In this document: positions 1-8,928 of the stretch, piece by piece
Layout: every line of letters begins with the position of its first letter
Position numbering within the stretch: the first letter of the stretch is position 1
From: Tillandsia leiboldiana
Taxonomy: Eukaryota > Streptophyta > Magnoliopsida > Poales > Bromeliaceae
Reading direction: 5' to 3'
DNA length: 64,000 bases
Assembly: GCA_029204045.2 (NCBI GenBank)
Contig: CM055066.1
Span: forward strand, 16,192,484 to 16,256,483
The notes under the pieces: generated by a model
Database searches by the model: none
Told to the model about the DNA's origin: nothing
The model's input: the letters and a program-made list of their open reading frames with translations, nothing else
Position numbers and translations under genes: made by a program

Positions 1-1027
1 CCGAAACGCCCCTGTGCCGCCACGTCACCCGTACAGCAAACAGCTGTGCTAGGCGTGCCGGGAGTGGCCACGTGGCCCTCCCGGAGACCGACACATGTCC
101 CGCACAGCAAACAGCTGTGCGGGGCGCGTGTGGTCTCGCCGCGTGGCGCCTCCCCCGGTCAAACGAGTAGGTGGCGCCCGCGAATAGAGGAGCGCCACTT
201 GTCCCACACTACTATCGCGGTCACACGTGCAGGCAGGCGCCGCTGCCACGCACGCGCCCCGAGGCGGGGTCCCACGCCTCCGTGCGCCGTGCCAGAAGAG
301 CCCGCCAATCACATGCCGACACATGTCCCCTGCACCCGGTCCACGCACCCTACTTCGGGATTTCGTGGACCGCGCCGTGTGCACCGACCAACCGGGGGCT
401 GCCACGCGTCCCCCGCCCTGGTCCATGCACCGCCGCGCCAACTCTGTAGACCGCGCATCAAGAGCCCGCCAATTAGGCGGCGCCACGTGTCCATGCGCCG
501 GGCTCATGCACCCCGCCGCGACGCTCTGTGGACCGAGCGCCGCGGACCGGCCAATAACAGGCCGCCACGTGGCATGCCGGCGGTCCACGGCCCCTCCCAT
601 GCACCAAAATCCAATAAAAACTTCCGGGAGTCCGTTTTTGGGCCTCCGGACTCAGAATCAAACAAGCAAATAGCCGTTTTCAAGCGTTTTTCCGCGCTGA
701 ATCCAATTCCAACCTCTGTTTGGCCAAAAACCTTTTCAAAATTTCGGCAATTACAGCCGAAGGCCAAAACAGCTAAAGCTACCTCACAAGGTCCATCTGT
801 GGCATCCCTTTGATGCACTATGTGGGCCAGACACACCAACACTAGGTGTTCTAAACAGTGGATTCACCGAAAAATGGTTGCATGGAAACCTAGGCCACCA
901 CAAGGGTCCCCCTTTAAAGGCCCATACATTTCTGTCGCAGAGGGTCCAAACCTTCCTCGAGGGTCCGATCCCCGAATGTCCCTTAGGGACTACCCGCTGA
1001 CGATTCGGACCCTACCATAGGGTCTAG
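1..1027 (-). mobile_element. Left piece of outermost Ty3-type LTR (Gy-0)
   Basis: Non-coding. Bases 1-600 are GC-rich with repeated CACGTG and CCAAT boxes; 600-1027 is ordinary LTR-like sequence. The piece ends at TCTAG (1023-1027), where a plus-strand LTR beginning TGTAATGTACC starts. TCTAG recurs at 28137-28141 directly after that LTR ends, so 1-1027 and 28137-28545 were once contiguous. Read on the minus strand, the LTR starts at 28545 next to a polypurine tract and runs left off the window edge. The long open frames in the GC-rich part lack domains and are composition artefacts. Confidence 0.7.
181..571 (-). promoter_or_regulatory. ERSE-like CCAAT-N10-CACGTG cluster in Gy-0 U3
   Basis: Two copies match the plant ERSE-I consensus with exactly 10 spacer bases: CCAAT at 469-473 with CACGTG at 484-489, and CCAAT at 551-555 with CACGTG at 566-571. 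CCAAT at 305-309 with CACATG at 320-325, and CGAAT at 181-185 with CACTTG at 196-201, keep the same spacing with a changed box. Known in plants: this arrangement binds NF-Y together with bZIP28-type factors. Activity here is inferred. Confidence 0.6.
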
Positions 1028-1761
1028 TGTAATGTACCAGATATTGGTATATAAATAAATATAAATAAAAATGATATGAAATACTATTTTTATTGAACTT
1101 AGTCAAGTAAATAATAATTTGAAAGTGAATTGGGCCCAAATCGGAATAAAAATTAGAAGTTCGGAATTTTATATGAAAAGTGGGCTCAGATTTTAGCAGA
1201 AAATTTACAGTGTCAGAAAATTTTGTGAAAAATTGGGGAGGTCCGTATTTATGTTTTAAGGCTATGGTAAAAGTTTCGCATCGATCAGATGCCCGAGCAG
1301 TGAGAACGGGGTCCGCCAGCGATTCTGAATATAGCGAGACTTTTGGTAACCCGTAAATAGTCCAAACTGAAAATTAGGATATCCCGTGATAAATTAAGTT
1401 GAGCTGAGGCTCCCTGTCAAATTTGAGCGAAAACGGGACGAAAACAGACGAAAACGGGCGAAACAAGAGAAAATGAAAGTGGGCCGAACTTTCGGGCACC
1501 CAAAAATGCTGTCCGGGCGCCCGATTTACACTGTAGCGGCCGGGGGTTGCACTGTAGTGAACCCGGTTTGGGCCAAGGCGAGCCCGGTTACTGTAGCAGC
1601 CCGGTTCGGGCTTGGACCAGCGCCGAAAATTACTGTAGCTGCGCCCGAATCTCGATACAATGGGCACGGATCCCGAGGCAGTGGCACGGATCCCGAGGCA
1701 GCGATGCGCGAATTCCGAGGCTCAGCGCGCGGCGCGAGGCACGGGAGGCTAGTGGGGGCGC

Positions 1762-2057
1762 CACGTGGCGTCACCCTATTGGCCACGGCGGCCGAGGCGA
1801 CAGGCGCACGGCCTCTGGCGCGGCGTCAGCGGGGCAGGCCACGTGGCGGCGCCCCGTTGGTCGCGGCGATCGAGGACGCAGGCTCGCACGGGGAAGGCGT
1901 GCGGCCTCTGGCGCGGGCAGTGGCGTGTGTCAGCGGGGGCGCCACGTGGCAGGCTCCTATTCGCCGGTCAGCGCGATACGACGCGTGATGCGACGCGACG
2001 TTGACGCGCGTGTTGACCCAAGGCGCGGTGCGGGGACACGTGGTGGCCGCTCGTTGG
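1762..2057 (-). promoter_or_regulatory. ERSE-like cluster (4 modules) in solo LTR U3
   Basis: On the plus strand each module reads CACGTG, 10 bases, then ATTGG or a variant. Positions: CACGTG 1762-1767 with ATTGG 1778-1782 (perfect); 1840-1845 with GTTGG 1856-1860; 1943-1948 with ATTCG 1959-1963; 2037-2042 with GTTGG 2053-2057. The spacer is 10 in all four although its sequence differs. Modules repeat about every 80-105 bases and end about 95 bases before the TATA box at 2152. Confidence 0.6.
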
Positions 2058-2151
2058 CTGCCGCGTGTGACGTGGAAGCGCGGGCGGTTACCGTAGCCGC
2101 CCGAAACCGTTTCGGGCACCCGAATGATGCGCCTGAATGTGGTGAATTCGG

Positions 2152-2160
2152 CTATAAAAG
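2152..2160 (+). promoter_or_regulatory. TATA box of solo LTR
   Basis: CTATAAAAG lies just downstream of the ERSE-like cluster, the expected place for the Pol II core promoter at the end of U3. Transcription was not testable here. Confidence 0.5.
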
Positions 2161-2213
2161 CCCGGATAGCCCCATTCTTTCCTCTTTTCTCCTTTTTCTC
2201 CAAACCGAGCGTC

Positions 2214-2218
2214 CAAGG
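2214..2218. repeat. Target site duplication CAAGG of Sire-1
   Basis: CAAGG stands directly before the LTR start at 2219 and again at 8867-8871 directly after the LTR end at 8866. A 5-bp duplication is standard for copia integration. It marks 2219-8866 as one insertion into the solo LTR. Confidence 0.95.
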
Positions 2219-3497
2219 TGTTGGGTTATCTCTAATATGGATCTGAATAGGGGAAAAACCACCTAGAGGGGGGATGAATAGGTGTAAACAATAAACACAC
2301 CAAAATCATTGCGTAAAAATAACCCAATGCGAAAAATAAATAACACGCAAGATTTTACGTGGAAAACTCCACCACAGGAGTAAAAAACCACGGAACCGAT
2401 CACACGGTGAAATCCACTAAGATTAAAACACGTACAAGGTGATATAACGCACACACATGACTCAACCTTTAACATACGCTCCAAGTAGATCTTCGCCGCT
2501 CGCTCCACAACGCACCTCGAATCCACGAAGGCGTCACAACTTCGAATCCACGAAGTCCAACTTCGAATCCACGAAGTCTTCAACCGAATCCACGGTCATC
2601 AATATAGCACGTATCGATCACACGAACGCGCCTCGCTCCGAATCCACGAAAGCGGTAGCACCTTGAATCCACAAGGCCACGCGAATCCACGCGCCGATTG
2701 TCCTCTGGAAAATCGTTGATTTGTTGGTGATGATATTTTGAATACTTAGATCATCATAGATAGACAAGGAAGCACCCTCTAAGTATTCATCGATTTGATT
2801 CTTTCGAAAGATATAGTTTTTGAAAATCCTAGAATCAAACCGATCAATAGAGAAAGAAAACCTAAAATAAAGAGGTGTTTACCTTTTCTTCTCTATGTGG
2901 ATTCTTACCTTTGATCCCCCTTGGGATGACCCTAAAAGATGATATTAGGGTCTATTTATAGGTTAGAAACCTTTTGGAAAGAGATAAGAATCAAAAACTG
3001 ACTTAACAAACTTTTTCCCGCACGACGGTCCGGACTGGATTTGGCTGATCCGGAAGCAGTCCGGACTGGATTTGGCTGATCCGGACTGTTGTCTTTTTTC
3101 AGAGAATTTCCTGAAAAAACAGTTCGGGGTCCGGACTGGATTTTCCTGATCCGGACTGTTCATGCTATTTCAACAGACACAAGGTTCGGGGTCCGGACTG
3201 GATTGGGGATGGTCCGGACTGAAATTCCGCATGAACCAAACCATGTTCGGGGTCCGGACTGGATGGTCCTGATCCGGATCCTGAACACTCACAATGTCCA
3301 GTTTTTGATTCTTTGGCCATAGAAAATATTCCAAAGTGTTTCTAAGCTATAAGAATGTATTCAAAATATCAAAAATTATTTAATTTAACGTACCTGAACA
3401 TTTGAATCCATTCTTTTGAGATTGATGTATATGATTGCTCAAGTCTTCATCTTCAATCTTCACATTCATGAAATACACCAAGACAAAATCCATAACA
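2219..3497 (-). mobile_element. Sire-1 3' LTR
   Basis: Nearly identical to 7588-8866 and of equal length. It contains a TATA box (minus strand, CTATTTATAG on plus at 2952-2961), GTCCGGACTGGAT and GATCCGGAC repeats upstream of it (about 3020-3270), and five or more GAATCCACGA repeats downstream (about 2515-2700). Ends are TGTTGGG and CATAACA as read on plus. Confidence 0.92.
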
Positions 3498-3514
3498 ATC
3501 TCCCCCTTTGGCGG
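3498..3514 (-). other. Sire-1 polypurine tract
   Basis: On the minus strand a CCAAAGGGGGAGAT tract lies immediately upstream of the 3' LTR, where plus-strand DNA synthesis is primed. Confidence 0.85.
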
Positions 3515-4026
3515 TTTCGTGACAAAACACACAATCCACAAAAGAATAACAAAAAAAAATGATTTTTTGTTGCTATCACCATACAACAAAAATACGCATG
3601 AACGATCCAAATAAATGTAAATACAAGAGATAACCTCCTAAAACAAACTCTAGACTTAGACGCAACTAGGAGTTTTCAAATCTTGTACTCTCTGCAAAAG
3701 AAACAATTCTTGACAACAAGAAATCATTAATACCTCAAGAATTTAATCGTTAAGCTACCAGAGAGTTATACATTTAACATGACATTAGGTATCAGATATG
3801 CACAAATGTAGGCAATCAAAGTATCACATATCTTTACTTATCAACAAGGTTAGTTCCAATCATAATGTCAATGTTCAGAGTTCAAAGTCAAGAAGTTCAG
3901 ATGTTCATACCTTTTCACATGACCTATTTACCAACTTGTTAGAAGTTACAACCCAAAATAGTCAGTAGAATAGTTAGTGTGAAACTTCAAGTTTCAAGTT
4001 ATCAGGTCATCTTCATTCTTTTCTTT
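3515..4026. other. Sire-1 3' non-coding stretch
   Basis: AT-rich sequence between the LTR-adjacent polypurine tract and the tract cluster at 4027. I see no gene or repeat in it. Confidence 0.6.
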
Positions 4027-4112
4027 CTCCCCCTTTTTCCAAACGATCTCCCCATTTTTCCAAACGATCTATTGGCTCGTTCTTTTCTCCTTCTCTCCCC
4101 CTTTTTGTCACA
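4027..4112 (-). other. Cluster of additional polypurine tracts
   Basis: Three C-rich runs on plus (CTCCCCCTTTTTCC, ATCTCCCCATTTTTCC, TCTCCCCCTTTTTGTCACA), two of them followed by AAACGATCT. On the minus strand the last reads TGTGACAAAAAGGGGGAGA, the same motif as at 63708 in Sire-2. Multiple PPT-like motifs before the 3' LTR are a described feature of Sireviruses. Confidence 0.75.
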
Positions 4113-4203
4113 AAAACCAGCCAAAATTATAAGAGAGAAAAACGTGCAAAGAGTTCAAGCGAAAGACAAATTTTTGTCAGAAAAGAAACTAAAGTCAATT
4201 TCA

Positions 4204-4817
4204 TCAAGAATCAATCTGAACCAGTATCGTTGTCATCGAAGTTGCTGCATCCGAGTTTGCAAAAATCTTCTTGACCAACTTCGTCAGTGCATTGTACTTC
4301 TTCGTCAAGACCACTTGTGCTGTACTAATCCGTTGCAGGTCAAGAGAAATATGTTCGCTCCTGCTCAGATGATAGTCTTTGTTGTTCCCGAAGAGCTCCA
4401 ACATTCACATGTCTCTCACCGATACAATCCCTGTTTTCAAAATCTTTCATCCTTTCAGAGTTTATATGAACAAACTCTTGCTGAGGTGGCTCACCAGCAA
4501 GTGGCTCCTCAATCTGGATTCCTTCCGCTCGAGTTCGCTTTCTTGCGACTCTCTTTTCTCTTCATTAAATGAGGTTCCATAGGTGCCTTGCCCTTCAAAT
4601 CAGATGGTGTTTTGGTTTGGGCAACCTTTGCTCCTTCAACAGTTTTCACCCAGTCTTCCGACTCAGTCTTCGAGTCATCAAGAGGAACAAATTCAGTCTC
4701 CCCTTTGTCCTTTCGAGCTCTCTTTAATTTATTGGTCATCCTCGTGCTGACCAACGCAGTGATGAACACAATTATCCACTCAAGAGCCATTGTTATAGAG
4801 TATTTGAAAAATAGCAC
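4204..4817 (-). pseudogene. Remnant of a 3' ORF in the env-like position
   Basis: Two open stretches, 4509-4817 (102 codons) and 4204-4404 (66 codons), lie in different frames between RNase H and the polypurine tracts. The first has a hydrophobic run (residues about 10-24, WIIVFITALV) followed by a Lys/Arg/Glu-rich tail. The second looks helical. Many Sireviruses have a third ORF of uncertain, sometimes env-like, function at this place. I cannot assign a domain; position and composition are the only support, and random open frames are the alternative. Confidence 0.3.
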
Positions 4818-4950
4818 CTTAGCCGCGGTCCGGATCGGATTAAGACGTCAGTCCGGATCGGCCTTGCGCAGAAAATCCCATGGTTCGGGATCCGGACTGA
4901 GTCAATCCAGTCCGGACTGCCTGCAACTTTTTCTTCAGAAAAATTTGTAA
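4818..4950. repeat. LTR-like CCGGA repeats inside Sire-1 internal region
   Basis: This stretch carries several GTCCGGA and GATCCGGA units and a GTTCGGGATCCGGACTG segment followed by TTTTCTTCAGAAAAATTT. It closely resembles the LTR U3 at 3020-3130, although it lies in the internal region some 1.3 kb from the LTR. Confidence 0.5.
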
Positions 4951-5228
4951 AGATTCCAAAAAAAGTATGTAAGCATTCCTGCAAATCAACTTTATACAAA
5001 AGTATCATTTCACACAAAAAGAAATAGATTATGATAAATCTATCAAAATATCCCAAATTGTGAAACAAAAATTTATAAGAATTATAACCTCTAAAGTTGA
5101 TCAATTTCCAAGCATCCTTCACGATCTAATGAGTATAGAGTTTATCTAATTCTCAATTGAGTAAAGAAAATGAAGCACCAAGATCGATAGATGTTTGAAA
5201 TCCCAAATAAGTCAAATAATATATCTAG

Positions 5229-5474
5229 TCAATATATTTGGGAAGTGGCTCTTTGAGCATCTTTCAGAAATCCCACCTTATACCAACCTTGGAATTTGAT
5301 TAAATCAAGTATTCCAAAAAGCATTTTATTGAATAAACAGTAACACCATGCTTGGTAAGCATGTGGTAGCTGCACACAGTACTCGGACAACCGAGGTGGT
5401 AGCTCTTTCCTCCATGTGGTGGTAGTTTTCACACTCCTCTTAAGGATGTAACTCTTTCCACATTTTTTGAGCAT
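5229..5474 (-). other. Conserved 3' non-coding block shared with Sire-2
   Basis: On the minus strand this block matches 62950-63220 of Sire-2. Shared segments include GGAAAGAGTTACATCC, GTGTGAAAACTACCACCACATG and AAAGATGCTCAAAGAGCCAC. Insertions and deletions between the copies shift any reading frame, so conservation looks like RNA or DNA rather than protein. Known: Sireviruses have conserved non-coding motifs near the 3' LTR. A role in packaging or priming is a guess. Confidence 0.7.
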
Positions 5475-5817
5475 GAAAAACTTAGAAGACTCCCCCTCAA
5501 TTGGTTATCAATTATGAAAGATATTCAGTATTCAACCAAATATTGATCTCGTATTCATACTTATTGCAATCATCAAATAAGATAAATTAAATACCAGGAG
5601 ATCATTGAGAGAGGTAATGACTTTGATCAATTCAAGACGAAATAATTAAAATAAATGATCATTGCATCAAATGAGTAATAATGATATTCAAATCATAATA
5701 AACTTCTCTAAACATGAAAGGATGCAAATAAAGTCAATATAGCAAATGCTCAATTAATGTTCTATATTACAAAAAGAATACAAAACACAAACAAAAACCT
5801 TTCTAAGCAGTGGTTCA
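5475..5817. other. AT-rich 3' non-coding stretch of Sire-1
   Basis: No gene is visible. A short polypurine-like run (CTCCCCCTC on plus near 5491) lies at its left end. Confidence 0.5.
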
Positions 5818-6078
5818 AAAAGTTATGTAATTGAAAACATGCCAAACATTTTTGATCCAAAGGTTTTGTCAAAATATCAGCTAATTGATCTTCAGTTGAA
5901 ACATAAGAAATTTGTAAAAACTTGATTCAACTAGCTCTCTAGGAAAATGATATCTCAATTCAATGTGTTTTGTTCTAGAGTGCAACACAGGATTTTTAGA
6001 AAAGTTAATGGCACTTGTGTTGTCACACAAAATAGTTACCGATGTCGCAGAAATGCGAAAATCACTCAATACACTTTT
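5818..6078 (-). pseudogene. Copia RNase H fragment (C-terminal end of pol)
   Basis: The open frame holds the copia RNase H signature: an LCDNTSAI motif with the catalytic-type Asp, then KNPVLHSRTKHIELRYHF. A frameshift near 5935 moves the closing motif (VSTEDQLADILTKPL) into another frame, and coding similarity ends near 5818. Everything upstream in pol (protease, integrase, reverse transcriptase and the start of RNase H) is missing; the remaining part follows gag directly. This is a deletion remnant, not a working gene. Confidence 0.85.
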
Positions 6079-6089
6079 CTTTGATTTCC

Positions 6090-7453
6090 TCAATGACTTT
6101 GACTTAGGGGGTGTCCTACCATCTGTCTTACAATTGGAAGATTTTTCTTCGTTTCCCGAGTCGTGTTCTTGATGGTAGTAGTTGTAAGTATTGCTTGATT
6201 TGCTCGTTCTGCTCCATACTTGCAATTTGGTCTTATGTGCCCTGCAAAACCACAACAATGACATACCTTAGTAAAAGTTGAACCCGAAGAAGATGAGGTA
6301 GGCTTGTCAACGTTGGCTACGATGATTTTCGTCGGAGAAGGAGAAACCGACTGGGGCACAAAACTTGTCTTGCTCGAACTTGGTTCCTCACAAGTTCGGC
6401 CATATCCGAGGCCTAAATGATTAGTTTGACCAAGACCAGGAAGGCGATCCAACTTACTTTGTCCTGAAGAAAATCTATACAAATCATCTTTAAGTTGGAA
6501 AATGGTCTTCGTCATCTCAAAATCTCCTTGTCGTGCCTCGGAATAGAGCTTTGAGAAGAGATTAGCTTTATCCACCGATTTTTCAAGTTCCTTCTCAAAA
6601 TGCTCGTTCATCTCTTGAAGGAAAATATTTTTCTCAACCAAGTTGTCCCTTTCCACTTCAAGAGCCCTTGAGAGAGAAGTTGCTCTATTAGGTTGTTCCT
6701 CGAGTTCCAACAACCTTCTCCTCAAGTTTTTATTTTGCTTCGCCAATTTCTTTGAGTTCCGTAGAAGTAGTTGGTAGGCGTGAGCAAAGTCTTCACCTTC
6801 GGAATCGCTTGGTTCACCATCCGTTGCTGTTTGATCATCCTGGGAAGAAATAGACAACGAACTAGATGCAATCGATGAAAAACACATGAAGGGTGAAGTC
6901 GTGGATGCGAAGAATGTGATGGCATTTGTATCCTCATCACTAGAAGATGACTTGTCCGTAGAAGAAGAGTCATCCCACGTGATGACTTGCATAGCCTTCT
7001 TCTTTGGTGGATTCTTGCTGGGACATTCCGTTGCAGTGTGGCCAAAGCCTTTGCATTTGAAACACTGGATCTGTCCTTCAGCGTTCTTCTTCTCCATTGA
7101 GAAACCTTCTTGCTTTCTTGAATTTGACGTAGAAGCACCTTTGCCTTTCTTGGACTTCGAGAAGGATGAAGATTTGCTTGAGTTTTCCCTTCCGAAGTTC
7201 CGGCGAAATTTCCTCTTCAAGAAAGCGAGTTGTTTCTCAAAGTCCTCCATAGATAGATCATCGTCAGAGTCCGAGGAGAATGAATCCGCGTCTTCATGTT
7301 CTGTTGATTTCAACGCCATACCTGAAGACTTGGAAGAAGAAGAAGGCTTTCCAGCAGAAGAGTTAGTAGGAAAAGTCATTTCATAAGTTTGAAGTGTACC
7401 AACTAATTCTTCTACCTTGATCTCGTCCGGGTGTTTTACTGTTTCAAACCCGT
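6090..7453 (-). pseudogene. gag: Sire-1 gag lacking its N-terminal domain
   Basis: The longest frame has 429 codons (6090-7379), with about 25 more homologous codons upstream to 7453 before a stop. Two CCHC zinc knuckles are present: residues 106-119 (CFKCKGFGHTATEC) and 373-386 (CHCCGFAGHIRPNC). Ser/Asp-rich linkers and a long Glu/Lys-rich coiled coil lie between them, and a GLGYGRT motif precedes the second knuckle as in the gags at 57864 and 60591. Compared with Sire-2, some 200 N-terminal residues (the UBN2 gag-polypeptide part) are missing. The C-terminus runs into the pol deletion junction near 6100. RNA binding may be retained; particle assembly is doubtful. Confidence 0.88.
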
Positions 7454-7573
7454 TCGTCGATGGAAATCAAGAACGTTCTCATGCGTACTTTTCAGTATGC
7501 ATAATTTGTTCCATCGAAGAACGGCGGTCTATTGATGTTTCCACCATCGACCATTATTTACAACCCTATTCCC

Positions 7574-7585
7574 GCTCTGATACCA
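7574..7585 (-). other. Sire-1 primer binding site
   Basis: On the minus strand TGGTATCAGAGC, complementary to the 3' end of initiator tRNA-Met, starts two bases from the 5' LTR end at 7588. Confidence 0.9.
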
Positions 7586-7587
7586 AT

Positions 7588-8866
7588 TGTTGGGTTATCT
7601 CTAATATGGATCTGAATAGGGGAAAAACCACCTAGAGGGGGGATGAATAGGTGTAAACAATAAACACACCAAAATCGTTGCGTAAAAATAACCCAATGCG
7701 GAAAATAAATAACACGCAAGATTTTACGTGGAAAACTCCATCACAGGAGTAAAAAACCACGGGACCGATCACACGGTGAAATCCACTAAGATTAAAACAC
7801 GTACAAGGTGATATAACGCACACACACGACTCAACCTTTAACATATGCTCCAAGTAGATCTTCGCTGCTCGCTCCACAACGCACCTCGAATCCACGAAGG
7901 AGTCACAACTTCGAATCCACGAAGTCCAACTTCGAATCCACGAAGTCTTCAACCGAATCCACGGTCATCAATATAGCATGTATCGATCACACGAACGCGC
8001 CTCGCTCCGAATCCACGAAAGCGGTAGCACCTTGAATCCATAAGGCCACGCGAATCAACGCGCCGATTGTCCTCTCGGAAATCGTTGATTTGTTGGTGAT
8101 GATATTTTGAATACTTAGATCATCATAGATAGACAAGGAAGCACCCTCTAAGTATTCATCGATTTGATTCTTTCGAAAGATATAGTTTTTGAAAACCCTA
8201 GAATCAAACCGATCAATAGAGAAAGAAAACCTAAAATAAAGAGGTGTTTACCTTTTCTTCTCTATGTGGATTCTTACCTTTGATCCCCCTTGGGATGACC
8301 CTAAAAAATGATATTAGGGTCTATTTATAGGTTAGAAACCTTTTGGAAAGAGATAAGAATCAAAAACTGACTTAACAAACTTTTTCCCGCACGACTGTCC
8401 GGACTGGATTTGGCTGATCCGGAAGCGGTCCGGACTGGATTTGGCTGATCCGGACTGTCGTCTTTTTTCAGAGAATTTCCTGAAAAAATAGTTCGGGGTC
8501 TGGACTTGATTTTCCTGATCCGGACTGTTCATGCTATTTCAACAGACACAAGGTTCGGGGTCCGGACTGGATTGGGGATGGTCCGGACTGAAATTCCGCA
8601 TGAACCAAACCATATTCAGGGTCCGGACTGGGTGGTCCTGATCCGGATCCTGAACACTCACAATGTCCAGTTTTTGATTCTTTGGCCATAGAAAATATTC
8701 CAAAGTGTTTCTAAGCTATAAGAATGTATTCAAAATATCAAAGATTATTTAATTTAACGTACCTGAACATTTGAATCCATTCTTTTGATATTGATGTATA
8801 TGATTGGTCAAGTCTTCATCTTCAATCTTCACATTCACGAAATACGGCAAGACAAAATCCGTAACA
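7588..8866 (-). mobile_element. Sire-1 5' LTR
   Basis: 1279 bp, the same length as 2219-3497 with scattered substitutions. The TATA box lies on the minus strand (CTATTTATAG on plus at 8321-8330). It has the same CCGGA repeats (about 8390-8650) and CGAATCCACGAA repeats (about 7885-8065). It ends at 8866, followed by CAAGG. Confidence 0.92.
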
Positions 8867-8871
8867 CAAGG

Positions 8872-8928
8872 GAGGGAGGGGTATTTCGTGGGGAGGTTTT
8901 GGGGGTGCCGCGAGAACGCCAATGACCC
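8872..8928 (+). mobile_element. Gy-A-like solo LTR, piece 2
   Basis: Fifty-seven bases left between Sire-1 and Tek. They align with the first transcribed part of the LTR at 21001-25576 (reverse strand, about 24240-24300) and with 30340-30395 of Gy-C. The last five bases, GACCC, would be the left target duplication of Tek; its right partner is missing. Confidence 0.7.

Larger units (their letters stand above)
1028..2218 (+). mobile_element. Gy-A-like solo LTR, piece 1 (5' end with U3)
   Basis: The LTR starts TGTAATGTACC after the target duplication TCTAG. The first ~500 bases match, in reverse complement, the end of the LTR at 21001-25576 and of those ending at 40856 and 47882. It holds repeated ACTGTAGC/CTACAGTA motifs (about 1530-1640), copies of a GATCCCGAGGCA unit (about 1665-1720), four ERSE-like modules and a TATA box. 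It is interrupted at 2219 by Sire-1, resumes at 8872-8928, and ends with 25577-28136. No internal region belongs to it, so it is a solo LTR. Confidence 0.8.
2219..8866 (-). mobile_element. Sire-1: complete-ended, pol-less Sirevirus-type copia element
   Basis: Two 1279-bp LTRs (2219-3497 and 7588-8866) have TG...CA ends and flank a 4.1-kb internal region, with PBS, PPT and target duplication all in place. Internal order on the minus strand: PBS, gag lacking its N-terminal domain, a fragment of RNase H, a conserved 3' non-coding block, a decayed 3' ORF, several polypurine tracts, LTR. Protease, integrase and reverse transcriptase are absent. Sirevirus traits are the gag with two zinc knuckles and a coiled coil, multiple polypurine tracts near a TGACAAAAAGGGGGAG motif, and the LTR end with a run of C followed by CTCTAGGTGG. 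It would need proteins from another element to move. Confidence 0.9.

Noticed and set aside
46..813. Open frame of 255 codons, with overlapping frames on both strands
   Set aside because: It lies in GC-rich LTR U3, has Arg/Pro/His-rich composition and overlapping open frames on both strands, and crosses repeated promoter motifs. No domain.
1743..2057. G-boxes alone as light or ABA response elements
   Set aside because: Possible in principle, but the fixed 10-base distance to CCAAT-type boxes fits ERSE-I better than isolated G-boxes.
1547..2266. Open frame of 239 codons
   Set aside because: It runs through ERSE-like modules, the TATA box and across the Sire-1 insertion border.
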